A stretch of DNA of 6,137 bases from Syntrophomonadaceae bacterium. GTDB lineage: Bacteria > Bacillota_D > Dethiobacteria > DTU022. Where the stretch lies: the NCBI GenBank assembly GCA_003564505.1, contig PXFD01000018.1:1-6137 (forward strand), in the 5' to 3' direction. Below the pieces are notes generated by a model, which was not told the origin of the DNA, ran no database searches, and saw only the letters and a program-made list of their open reading frames with translations. Made by a program: the position numbers and the translations under genes. Of this stretch, positions 1 to 6,137 are shown one piece after another (the stretch's first letter is position 1; every line of letters starts with the position of its first letter).

Positions 1-876
1 GTCCAATCGCGCAGTATCGAAGCAATCGTGGAAGAAGCAGAAGAACTTATTGAGGATCCCGATTTCAAAGGCTATATTCATGATGTGGGCGGGCCGACTG
101 CTAACTTTAGGAGCAAACCCTGTTCCAGGCAGGAAAAAGGAACGACCTGCACAGACCGGATGTGCCTTTACCCTGAGCCCTGCCCGAACCTGGAAGCCGA
201 TCACTCCGAGTACCTTGAGCTTCTGCGGCGCCTGCGTAAGCTTGAAGGAGTTAAAAAAGTATTTGTCCGATCAGGCATTCGCCACGACTACGTGCTGCAT
301 GATCCGGATGATACCTTTATGCGGGAACTTTGCGCCCATCATATCAGCGGTCAGTTAAAAGTTGCGCCCGAACATGTATCCCCTTCGGTCCTGGACAAAA
401 TGGGCAAACCGGACAGGAAGGTTTACCGTAAATTCAAGCAGAAATATAAAGCATTAAACCGTGAGCTTGGGAAAGACCAGTACCTGGTTCCCTATTACAT
501 GTCGAGCCATCCGGGCTCAACCCTGGAAGCTGCCATTGAACTGGCATCTTTTATAAATAAACATGAACACATGCCCGAGCAGGTCCAGGATTTTTATCCC
601 ACCCCGGGCACCCTCTCTACCTGCATGTATTATTCAGGGCTGGATCCGCGAAACATGGAAAAAGTATATGTGCCAAAAACTGCCCGGGAAAAAGCGATGC
701 AGAGAGCGCTGATCCAGTTTAAAGTGCCTAAGAATTATCAGCTGGTTTATGATGCTCTTAAACTTACCGGACGGGAAGACTTAATCGGCTACGAGCGCAA
801 GTGCCTGCTTAAACCCCATCATATCAATAACAAGAGTTCTAAGAAGAAAAACAGAAACAGCAAGGGGGCGCGTTAA
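1..876 (+). CDS. YgiQ family radical SAM protein, C-terminal part (5' end outside window)
   Basis: The frame is open from base 1 and enters the window in mid-gene; the GTG at 28 is an internal codon, because the preceding residues VQSRSIEAI also fit the family. About 291 residues are visible, against roughly 600-740 for full-length members, so the N-terminal region and the radical SAM CxxxCxxC motif lie upstream. Recognisable family segments are GGPTANF (about residues 30-36), a four-cysteine cluster (C41, C50, C55, C61), RSGIRHDYVL, QLKVAPEHVS and QDFYPTPGTLSTCMYYSGLDP-type sequence, then a basic C-terminal region of the DUF3362 type ending in a lysine-rich tail. Radical SAM enzymes use a [4Fe-4S] cluster and S-adenosylmethionine for radical chemistry, but I know of no established reaction for YgiQ. 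It is expected to be cytoplasmic. Three bases separate its stop from the next gene, suggesting one transcript. Family assignment is firm; function is unknown. Confidence 0.93.
   Translation, partial: VQSRSIEAIVEEAEELIEDPDFKGYIHDVGGPTANFRSKPCSRQEKGTTCTDRMCLYPEPCPNLEADHSEYLELLRRLRKLEGVKKVFVRSGIRHDYVLHDPDDTFMRELCAHHISGQLKVAPEHVSPSVLDKMGKPDRKVYRKFKQKYKALNRELGKDQYLVPYYMSSHPGSTLEAAIELASFINKHEHMPEQVQDFYPTPGTLSTCMYYSGLDPRNMEKVYVPKTAREKAMQRALIQFKVPKNYQLVYDALKLTGREDLIGYERKCLLKPHHINNKSSKKKNRNSKGAR
862..868 (+). promoter_or_regulatory. Ribosome binding site of the YczE-like gene
   Basis: AAGGGGG lies inside the last codons of the preceding radical SAM gene, 11 bases before the ATG at 880. The spacing is slightly long, but no better Shine-Dalgarno sequence is present. 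It supports the ATG at 880 as the start and a mode of translation tied to the upstream gene. Confidence 0.55.
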
Positions 877-879
877 AAA

Positions 880-1554
880 ATGAAATTTGATTTTAGAAAA
901 ATTAATTACAGGAAAAGCTCGCTACGCTACCTGACTATTTTCGCCGGCCTCTTTATCGTGGGAAACGGTATAGTTTTTACCATCAACGCTAACCTGGGAG
1001 TCAACCCCTGGGACGTGCTGCACATCGGCATCGCCAATCAAACCGGTCTTTCAATTGGCAGGGTGATCCAGGGCATTGGGCTGCTCCTCGTGACAGTAAG
1101 TTATTTTTTCGGTGTAAAAATATATGTGGGAACAATCCTGAACATGATTTTTTTAGGCCTCTTTGTTGACCTTGTTATTGGCTGGGGATATGTGCCCCTG
1201 CCGGAGATGATTTGGCAGCGCATTGCGCTATATTTTGCCGGTGTAGTTGTTTTTGGCTTCGGTGTTGCCGTATATATCAGCGCCAACCTTGGGGCCGGCC
1301 CGCGAGACAGCCTGATGCTGGCCCTGACAAGAGCCACTTCGATCAGGATGGGAACTATCAGAACTATAATGGAAATAACTGCGGCAGCAATAGGCTTTTT
1401 CCTGGGTGGTCCGTTGGGCATCGGCACAGTAATATTCGCCCTGACCATAGGCATTTTTATGGAAATTGGTTTTTCAATTATCAGTAAAATAAAAACTACT
1501 TCCTCATTTGAGCGAATCTGGGAAGGATCGGCCAGGCATACCCGGGGACTTTAA
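880..1554 (+). CDS. YczE/YyaS/YitT-like integral membrane protein
   Basis: This 224-residue protein is strongly hydrophobic, with about six predicted membrane spans (roughly residues 17-37, 62-78, 82-101, 113-133, 159-175 and 180-202) after a basic N-terminus, which should therefore face the cytoplasm. It carries an internal duplication: NLGVNPWDVL (38-47) is echoed by NLGAGPRDSL (137-146), each followed by a short loop and two spans, and VGTILNMIFLGLFVDL (83-98) by IGTVIFALTIGIFMEI (181-196). The NLG-x-x-P-x-D signature and length match the YczE-like family; Bacillus subtilis YczE is of similar size. Bacillus YczE has been linked genetically to polyketide or lipopeptide production, but its transport or other activity is not established, and no biosynthetic cluster is visible here. 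The gene follows the radical SAM gene after 3 bases, and its stop overlaps the convergent GH65 gene by 4 bases. Family call is good; function is unknown. Confidence 0.85.
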   Translation: MKFDFRKINYRKSSLRYLTIFAGLFIVGNGIVFTINANLGVNPWDVLHIGIANQTGLSIGRVIQGIGLLLVTVSYFFGVKIYVGTILNMIFLGLFVDLVIGWGYVPLPEMIWQRIALYFAGVVVFGFGVAVYISANLGAGPRDSLMLALTRATSIRMGTIRTIMEITAAAIGFFLGGPLGIGTVIFALTIGIFMEIGFSIISKIKTTSSFERIWEGSARHTRGL

Positions 1555-3878
1555 GATCCAACTATTATTACCGACTGGCCAGGCTCAACTAATTTCTCCT
1601 GACCATAGCCGCGAATGGAAACAATCGCATTATTATCCCTGTCAGAATCAACTTTAAAACCGCATTGTTCAATTGTAAGGACTAGATTTTGGCTTTTATA
1701 GTTGATTTTGAACTCTACCTTATCCCATTTCTCCGGCAATTGCGGGTTAAAGGAGAGGCCAGTTTCATCTACCTTCATCCCGGCAAACCCGAATACGATA
1801 ATTTGCCAGGCTGCACCGCAGGCAGCAGTATGAATACCGCCGATAAATGTCCCGCCGCTTTCAGCTTTGTTAGTGTTAAAAAGATCTATCACTGAAGACC
1901 TGGTAAAGTAACTGTAGGCCTGCTCCAGGTAGCCGGCTTTTCCTGCCATGATGGCATGGACTGCAGGGCTGAGTGATGAACCGTGCTGGGTTCTCGGTTC
2001 GTAGTAATCGTAATTGGCCCTGATCACATCAGGTGGAAAGAGATCCTGCAGGACCAGCAGCTGTAAAACATCGGCCTGCTTCAAAACCTGGGTATGTACG
2101 GCAACGCCGTTAGGCCAACCCCAGTATTCATTCTTTTTAATCAACCTCTGCTCCAGGATTTGTGGAGTCACATCCTCCAGGGCAAAATAACCGTCAAACT
2201 GCTCAACGATCCCGCTTTCAGGCATAGGTTGGGGCAAATAGAGTTTCTCCAACATATCCCTCCAACCTTTAAGTTCACTATCTGTTATGTTTATCTTACT
2301 GCTTAGATCGTTCCATAGCCCGGGGTTATCCGTTTTCAGACGATCACTTATCCCCAGGGCTTTCTCCAGGCTGTAAAAGGCCTGGTAATTGGTAAAGGCG
2401 TTGTTATCGACATTTTCATGGTATTCATCGGGCCCCAGGAGGCGGATAAACTCATAGCGACCCTTGCTTTTGTTAAAATAGGCATGGCTGTAAAGAAAAC
2501 GGGCCACTTCAAAAATAATTTCTGCGCCATACTCTTCAATAAAGCGCCAGTCATCGGTAGCCTGGTAATACTGCCAGATGGTATAAACCAGGTCTGGCGA
2601 AACATGAATCTGCCAGTCGTTAAAATGGTTCCTGATTTTCCGGCCGCTTAAAACATCGGTAAAAAAGAAGGAAGGACAGAGCTCATTGCCTGTTTTACCG
2701 CTGACCCAGGCATAAAAAGCTCCTTCATAACCCAGATTAGCAGCCTTATGGCGCGCACCATCGAGAGTCTTGTAGCGATATACTAAAATGTTCCGGGCTA
2801 TTTCGGGCATGGTATAAATAAACATGGGCAGGTTATAAATTTCCTGGTCCCAGAAGGCCGCTCCCTGGTAGGCCTGGCAGGATAAACCCCGGGCCCCGAT
2901 GGGCAGCGAGTCGCTGTGAGCAGGTGTTGCAATAATATTATGATAGAGATTAAACCTTAAAAGTACCTGCGAAACAGGGTCGCCATGAACCTTTATATCG
3001 GCTTTTTCCCAGATCCTGTCCCAGTATGGCTTGTGCTCATTTTTCAGCTGGTCATAGCCCTTCTCCAGGGCTTGCTGCAGGCTTTTCTTCCCGGCAGTGT
3101 AAGGATCGGCTGTATCATTGCTGCTGTAAACTGTCATTACTTTTTCGAGGATCAGTTCTTCTTCCTGCTCCAACTCAAAGGTAAGCTTCCAGAAAACCGC
3201 TTCCTCTTCCCTGGTCAGTTCTTTTTTGAGCGGCTCAAGACCAATAATCTTATGACCTTCCAGGACGGCGAGGGTAATCCTGCTTTGCCCTGTTTCAGAT
3301 GTAATTGAGGTTTCACCCTCTTCAGCTTCTATCTTATAATCGTATAAATGCTTACCGTTTAAGTCCCATACTGCCCCGTCGATACCGGTATAAAGGTCAA
3401 TCCTGCAGTGCTGTCCAGCCCGGATTTTAAAACGCATCGGGATCAGATGCAGGTCAGCATAGCTGGCAAATCTTTCTATGCCGATATGCAGCTCTTTGCC
3501 ATTTTTAGCAGTCCAGCTGGATTCAGCCCTGAAGATGCCATAGCGTAAATCTAGCTTTCGGTAATATGCATTATCATCAGAAGAGATTGACGAACCGGTG
3601 GTTTCAATTGTTTCTCCATCAACCACCAGCTTTACATAGAGGCCATTCGGTGCGTTGCATAGCTCGGTCCAGGTTCCATCAGCATTATCATAAGTATCTG
3701 TCACAAAACAGCCAACGTATTTATCTTTACACCACTCGGGAAATGTCCCCCGGTAACCAAGGTAACCATTGCCTGTTAAAAAGTTACTCCCCGTCGCAAT
3801 TAGCTGTTCTTCTAAAAAGCTTTTCTCATATATTTCCCAGCCACTATCCGAATAAAGATTGTCATTTAGTTTGATCAT
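1551..3878 (-). CDS. GH65 family inverting alpha-glucoside phosphorylase (kojibiose/nigerose/trehalose phosphorylase type; disaccharide unresolved)
   Basis: This 775-residue protein has the usual length and layout of GH65 phosphorylases: an N-terminal beta-sandwich (about 1-270) with GNGYLGYRG at 36-44, a linker, an (alpha/alpha)6 barrel (about 310-690) and a small C-terminal beta domain. Visible active-site motifs are FWDQE (342-346), GPDEYHE (482-488) with E485 as the expected general acid, KQADV (600-604), HGSSLS (632-637) and GIH (681-683). The last two correspond to the phosphate-binding residues known from Lactobacillus brevis maltose phosphorylase, so phosphorolysis is more likely than hydrolysis. 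The reaction would be alpha-glucosyl disaccharide plus phosphate giving beta-glucose 1-phosphate plus the released sugar. The segment after FYAWVSGKTGNE lacks the HNEWEITFEE-like loop I recall from maltose phosphorylases, favouring kojibiose, nigerose or trehalose as substrate; this is inference. There is no signal peptide, so it is cytoplasmic. It lies 24 bases after the GH31 gene in the same direction and is probably in the same operon. The ATG at 3878 is supported by a well-placed AAAGGA. Confidence 0.93.
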   Translation of the reverse strand: MIKLNDNLYSDSGWEIYEKSFLEEQLIATGSNFLTGNGYLGYRGTFPEWCKDKYVGCFVTDTYDNADGTWTELCNAPNGLYVKLVVDGETIETTGSSISSDDNAYYRKLDLRYGIFRAESSWTAKNGKELHIGIERFASYADLHLIPMRFKIRAGQHCRIDLYTGIDGAVWDLNGKHLYDYKIEAEEGETSITSETGQSRITLAVLEGHKIIGLEPLKKELTREEEAVFWKLTFELEQEEELILEKVMTVYSSNDTADPYTAGKKSLQQALEKGYDQLKNEHKPYWDRIWEKADIKVHGDPVSQVLLRFNLYHNIIATPAHSDSLPIGARGLSCQAYQGAAFWDQEIYNLPMFIYTMPEIARNILVYRYKTLDGARHKAANLGYEGAFYAWVSGKTGNELCPSFFFTDVLSGRKIRNHFNDWQIHVSPDLVYTIWQYYQATDDWRFIEEYGAEIIFEVARFLYSHAYFNKSKGRYEFIRLLGPDEYHENVDNNAFTNYQAFYSLEKALGISDRLKTDNPGLWNDLSSKINITDSELKGWRDMLEKLYLPQPMPESGIVEQFDGYFALEDVTPQILEQRLIKKNEYWGWPNGVAVHTQVLKQADVLQLLVLQDLFPPDVIRANYDYYEPRTQHGSSLSPAVHAIMAGKAGYLEQAYSYFTRSSVIDLFNTNKAESGGTFIGGIHTAACGAAWQIIVFGFAGMKVDETGLSFNPQLPEKWDKVEFKINYKSQNLVLTIEQCGFKVDSDRDNNAIVSIRGYGQEKLVEPGQSVIIVGS

Positions 3879-3886
3879 TTATTGCA

Positions 3887-3892
3887 TCCTTT
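3887..3892 (-). promoter_or_regulatory. Ribosome binding site of the GH65 gene
   Basis: On the minus strand AAAGGA lies 8 bases before the ATG, within the 24-base gap after the GH31 stop. This fixes the GH65 start and suggests independent re-initiation on a shared transcript. The gap is too short to hold a separate promoter of its own. Confidence 0.75.
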
Positions 3893-3902
3893 AGCTAAAT
3901 AG

Positions 3903-6077
3903 TTAGATATATTTATAATTAATTTCGGGAATTGCAAACCCTTCATGAAGTTTTTTTAATATAATTCTGGGTTCCACGGGATCATCATTCAGAACAAATT
4001 CCAACTCACTGTACCGACCCTGCTTAAAGTCGCAGCTCAGTCCGTCATCAAGATAGAGGCGATAATACCCGTCTTTACCGGTATAACAATACATAGTCAG
4101 CGATTTTGCATCTGCATAACTGCTGTATTCTACAGACTCAATATCATCATGGGGTAGAACTGTCCCGGCTCTGACATAAAGGGGCATCTTTTCCAGGGGC
4201 GCTTCCACGGAAAGGTAGCGCCCGCCCGCAAAGGACTGACCGGTCCAGTAATCAAACCAGAGGCCCTGCGGAAAATAAACCTGGCGGTGGGTTGCCCCCG
4301 GCCTGGTAACCGGGCAGACCATCAGGCTATCGCCCAGTAGAAACTGGTCATTAATATGATAGGTTTCCGGATCCTCCTGGTAATGGTAAAAGAGAGGCCG
4401 GATTGCAGGCTGTCCTGTTAAAGTGCTCTCACGCATCAGGTTGTAATAGTGGGTCAGCAGCCGGTAACGCAGGCGGATATATTTACGGGTAATATCCAGG
4501 ATTTCCTGTGGATAAGCCCAGGGCTCCTGGGGAGCCGTGTCAATCTCGCTGTGATTGCGGAAAAAGGGATAAAAGGCACCTAACTGGGTCCAGCGAACCA
4601 GCAGCTCACCGCTGCAGCCACCCCTGTAACCGCCCACATCTGCTCCCACAAAGGAATAACCACTGATCCCAAGGTTTAAAAGCATGGGTATGCTGTTTTC
4701 GAGATGCTCCCAGACACTGGCATTGTCCCCGGTCCACAGGGCGGCATAGCGCTGACTGCCGGCAAAGGCGGCGCGGGTTAAAACAAAAGGCCTTTTAGCA
4801 GGCTGCAGTTTTTCCAGGGCTGTCCTGGTTGATATGGTCTGCAGCATGGCATAAATATTATGAACTTCCCGGTGAGGAAGTTGTTCTCCGTCGTCTGTCC
4901 TATGAACAGTGTCATCGGGCAAAGTGCCGATCTCCTGGGTGAAATCGGTAGGTTCGTTCATGTCATTCCAGATGCCTTCAACTCCGCACTCCAGTAACCA
5001 CCGGTATTTCTCTCCCCACCACTGCCGCACTTCAGATCTTAGAAAGTCCGGAAAAACTGCCGGTTTGGGCCACACTTCTCCGTAATATACTTCGCCTGAG
5101 GATCGGGTAACATAGTAGCCATTTTTCAAACCTTCTTCATAGACAGCATAACCTTCTTCAGCCTTCACCCCGGGGTTAACTATAACCACTACAGAAAAGC
5201 CCATATCTTTAAGCTTTTGCAGCATGCTTTCAAAATTCCTGAAACGTTCACGATCAACGGTAAAAACCTTGTAAGCATCCATGTAGTGAATATCCATGTA
5301 AAGAACACTGCAGGGGATATCGTTGCTGTGCAGGCCTTCGGCAATATTGAGCAGCTCTTCTTCACTGCTATAGCTGTAGCGGCTCTGGTGATAGCCGAGG
5401 ACACTTTTACGGGGAAGTGGTGCAGTGCCTGTTAAATACCCGTAACCTATCACCACGTCGACCACCTGCGGGCCGGCTATAAAGTAATAGTCAAGACTCC
5501 CTCCATCAGCCCAAAAACTAATTTCGGCGGGATCACTTTTACCAAAATCAAAATAAGTCCGGTGGGTATTGTCAAAATAAATACCGTAGGCTAAATCCGG
5601 GGAAGCTCCTAGATAAAAAGGAATTGCCGTGTGCATCTCTTCTTCCTGCGGGTGCTGAATCGGATTGTGAAAAAGCACATCGCTGCAGTAATTTCTTATT
5701 TTTGTTCCCACCTGGTTCAGCCAGGTATATTTTTCACCATTGCCGAAAATGCCGGTTTCTTTCAGCCTTTTTTTCCTGATTAGCCTATCGTCAGGAGATA
5801 CCGCAATATCCTCACTGTATATTTTTCCATCAGGATCAGATATTTTAACGGCAAGAGTTTCTGGATTAATGTCAATGACCAGGCTCTTGGTGCGTAGTTT
5901 ATAACCATTAATTTTCACTTTAACTTCTTTCGGGTCTGCAATGACAGCAAGGGTAGACGCAGGCAGAACCTGGTCACTGCTATAGGCAAAACGCACAATC
6001 TTTTCACCGTAAAATAGTATATGCAAACTGGCCTGCTGTCCTGTTACGAAAAAACCTTTACCCTTTTGCCTGATCAT
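3903..6077 (-). CDS. GH31 family alpha-glucosidase, cytoplasmic
   Basis: This 724-residue protein is a retaining glycoside hydrolase of family 31 that would release alpha-glucose from non-reducing ends of alpha-glucosides. It has an N-terminal beta-sandwich (about 1-225), a (beta/alpha)8 barrel (about 225-570) and C-terminal beta domains. Signature motifs in order are GNGEKYTWLN (112-121), YMDIHYMD (260-267) at the -1 subsite, GIWNDMNEP (368-376) with D372 as nucleophile, RAAFAGSQRYAALWTGD (435-451) with D451 as acid/base, GADVGGY (478-484), and FRNHSEID (506-513). The WNDMNEP form fits alpha-glucosidases; alpha-xylosidases usually show KTDFGE and sulfoquinovosidases differ too. There is no signal peptide, so the substrates are probably imported oligosaccharides. 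Linkage preference (alpha-1,4, 1,6, 1,3 or 1,2), or a transglucosylase activity, cannot be read from the sequence. The ATG at 6077 is chosen for its ribosome binding site, and an in-frame stop lies seven codons upstream. It precedes the GH65 gene in the same operon. Confidence 0.94.
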   Translation of the reverse strand: MIRQKGKGFFVTGQQASLHILFYGEKIVRFAYSSDQVLPASTLAVIADPKEVKVKINGYKLRTKSLVIDINPETLAVKISDPDGKIYSEDIAVSPDDRLIRKKRLKETGIFGNGEKYTWLNQVGTKIRNYCSDVLFHNPIQHPQEEEMHTAIPFYLGASPDLAYGIYFDNTHRTYFDFGKSDPAEISFWADGGSLDYYFIAGPQVVDVVIGYGYLTGTAPLPRKSVLGYHQSRYSYSSEEELLNIAEGLHSNDIPCSVLYMDIHYMDAYKVFTVDRERFRNFESMLQKLKDMGFSVVVIVNPGVKAEEGYAVYEEGLKNGYYVTRSSGEVYYGEVWPKPAVFPDFLRSEVRQWWGEKYRWLLECGVEGIWNDMNEPTDFTQEIGTLPDDTVHRTDDGEQLPHREVHNIYAMLQTISTRTALEKLQPAKRPFVLTRAAFAGSQRYAALWTGDNASVWEHLENSIPMLLNLGISGYSFVGADVGGYRGGCSGELLVRWTQLGAFYPFFRNHSEIDTAPQEPWAYPQEILDITRKYIRLRYRLLTHYYNLMRESTLTGQPAIRPLFYHYQEDPETYHINDQFLLGDSLMVCPVTRPGATHRQVYFPQGLWFDYWTGQSFAGGRYLSVEAPLEKMPLYVRAGTVLPHDDIESVEYSSYADAKSLTMYCYTGKDGYYRLYLDDGLSCDFKQGRYSELEFVLNDDPVEPRIILKKLHEGFAIPEINYKYI

Positions 6078-6087
6078 ATCTAGCGGG

Positions 6088-6095
6088 CACCTCTT
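6088..6095 (-). promoter_or_regulatory. Ribosome binding site of the GH31 gene
   Basis: On the minus strand AAGAGGTG directly follows a TAA stop (6096-6098) and lies 10 bases before the ATG at 6077. It is a strong match to the 16S rRNA anti-Shine-Dalgarno sequence and confirms the start. Confidence 0.75.
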
Positions 6096-6137
6096 TTAGA
6101 AAATATCTTCAAGCTTTACTGCTGCAACTGAGGGGTA
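6096..6137 (-). CDS. C-terminal end of an upstream gene, possibly a beta-phosphoglucomutase-like HAD protein (only 13 codons visible)
   Basis: On the minus strand the bases entering from the right edge read YPSVAAVKLEDIF and then a TAA stop. The other two minus-strand frames are closed by stops in this stretch. The stop lies 18 bases before the GH31 start, with the GH31 ribosome binding site in the gap, which is the arrangement expected of an operon. Thirteen residues cannot identify a family. A PS-x-x-x-V-x-LEDI-type ending resembles the tails of some HAD-superfamily phosphatases and beta-phosphoglucomutases, and that enzyme is a common partner of GH65 phosphorylases; both points are only suggestive. 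The stretch could also be chance open frame. Confidence 0.45.
   Translation of the reverse strand, partial: YPSVAAVKLEDIF

Noticed and set aside
1101..1454. Open frame of 117 codons on the minus strand opposite the YczE-like gene.
   Set aside because: It is antisense to a well-supported membrane protein, has low-complexity proline/lysine/isoleucine-rich content and resembles no family I know.
1525..1584. GGATC (1525-1529) with GATCC (1555-1559), and GGCCAGGC at both 1530-1537 and 1577-1584, around the convergent stops; considered as a terminator.
   Set aside because: The first pair has a 5-base stem with a 25-base loop and no T-run; the second is a direct repeat, not an inverted one. Both fall in coding sequence.
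2985..3308. Open frame of 107 codons on the plus strand opposite the GH65 gene, hydrophobic at its start.
   Set aside because: It lies wholly antisense to the confident GH65 coding sequence, with no recognisable family; its hydrophobicity comes from the complement of glutamate/lysine-rich codons.
3750..3775. Tandem GGTAACC words in the GH65 N-terminal region.
   Set aside because: They encode the conserved GYLGYRG motif, so the repetition comes from the protein sequence.
3912..3937. Possible promoter for GH65 on the minus strand: TTGCAA followed by TATAAA in the AT-rich end of the GH31 gene.
   Set aside because: The spacing between the two boxes is only 14 bases, the -35 match is 4 of 6, and the AT-richness is explained by the codons for INYKYI. 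The gene pair is better read as an operon.
3873..6077. The palindrome TGATCA overlaps both the GH65 start (3873-3878) and the GH31 start (6071-6076).
   Set aside because: It follows from both proteins starting M-I-basic with ATC codons; six bases occurring twice is not enough to suggest a shared regulatory site.

Overview
The window holds three complete protein-coding genes, the 3' part of a fourth, and probably the last codons of a fifth. Everything recognised belongs to a known protein family. I saw no tRNA, rRNA, CRISPR array, insertion sequence or phage gene. The intergenic gaps are 3 to 24 bases long and neighbouring genes are packed tightly. The gene families, the purine-rich ribosome binding sites and the moderate base composition suggest a Bacillota (Firmicutes) bacterium, probably an anaerobe of the Clostridia type. 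That placement is an inference from gene content, not from a marker gene.

Left part, plus strand (1-1554): the C-terminal part of a YgiQ-family radical SAM protein runs in from outside the window. Three bases after its stop, a YczE/YitT-like integral membrane protein begins. The two are probably co-transcribed, and neither has a firmly known biochemical role.

Right part, minus strand (1551-6137): read in the direction of transcription, there is the tail of an upstream gene (last 13 codons visible), a cytoplasmic GH31 alpha-glucosidase, and a GH65 family glycoside phosphorylase. The gaps are 18 and 24 bases and each gene has its own Shine-Dalgarno sequence, so this is the downstream end of an operon whose promoter lies beyond base 6137. 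The likely role is intracellular breakdown of imported alpha-glucosides. GH31 would hydrolyse alpha-glucosyl linkages to free glucose. GH65 would cleave a specific disaccharide with phosphate to give beta-glucose 1-phosphate, saving one ATP. A beta-phosphoglucomutase is the expected partner, and the gene tail at the right edge is a candidate that cannot be confirmed here.

The two operons converge and share four bases: a palindromic TTAA supplies both stop codons. There is no intergenic space and no evident terminator between them. I found no clearly undescribed system. The points most worth following are the unresolved specificity of the GH65 enzyme, the identity of the truncated upstream gene, and the terminator-less convergent junction.
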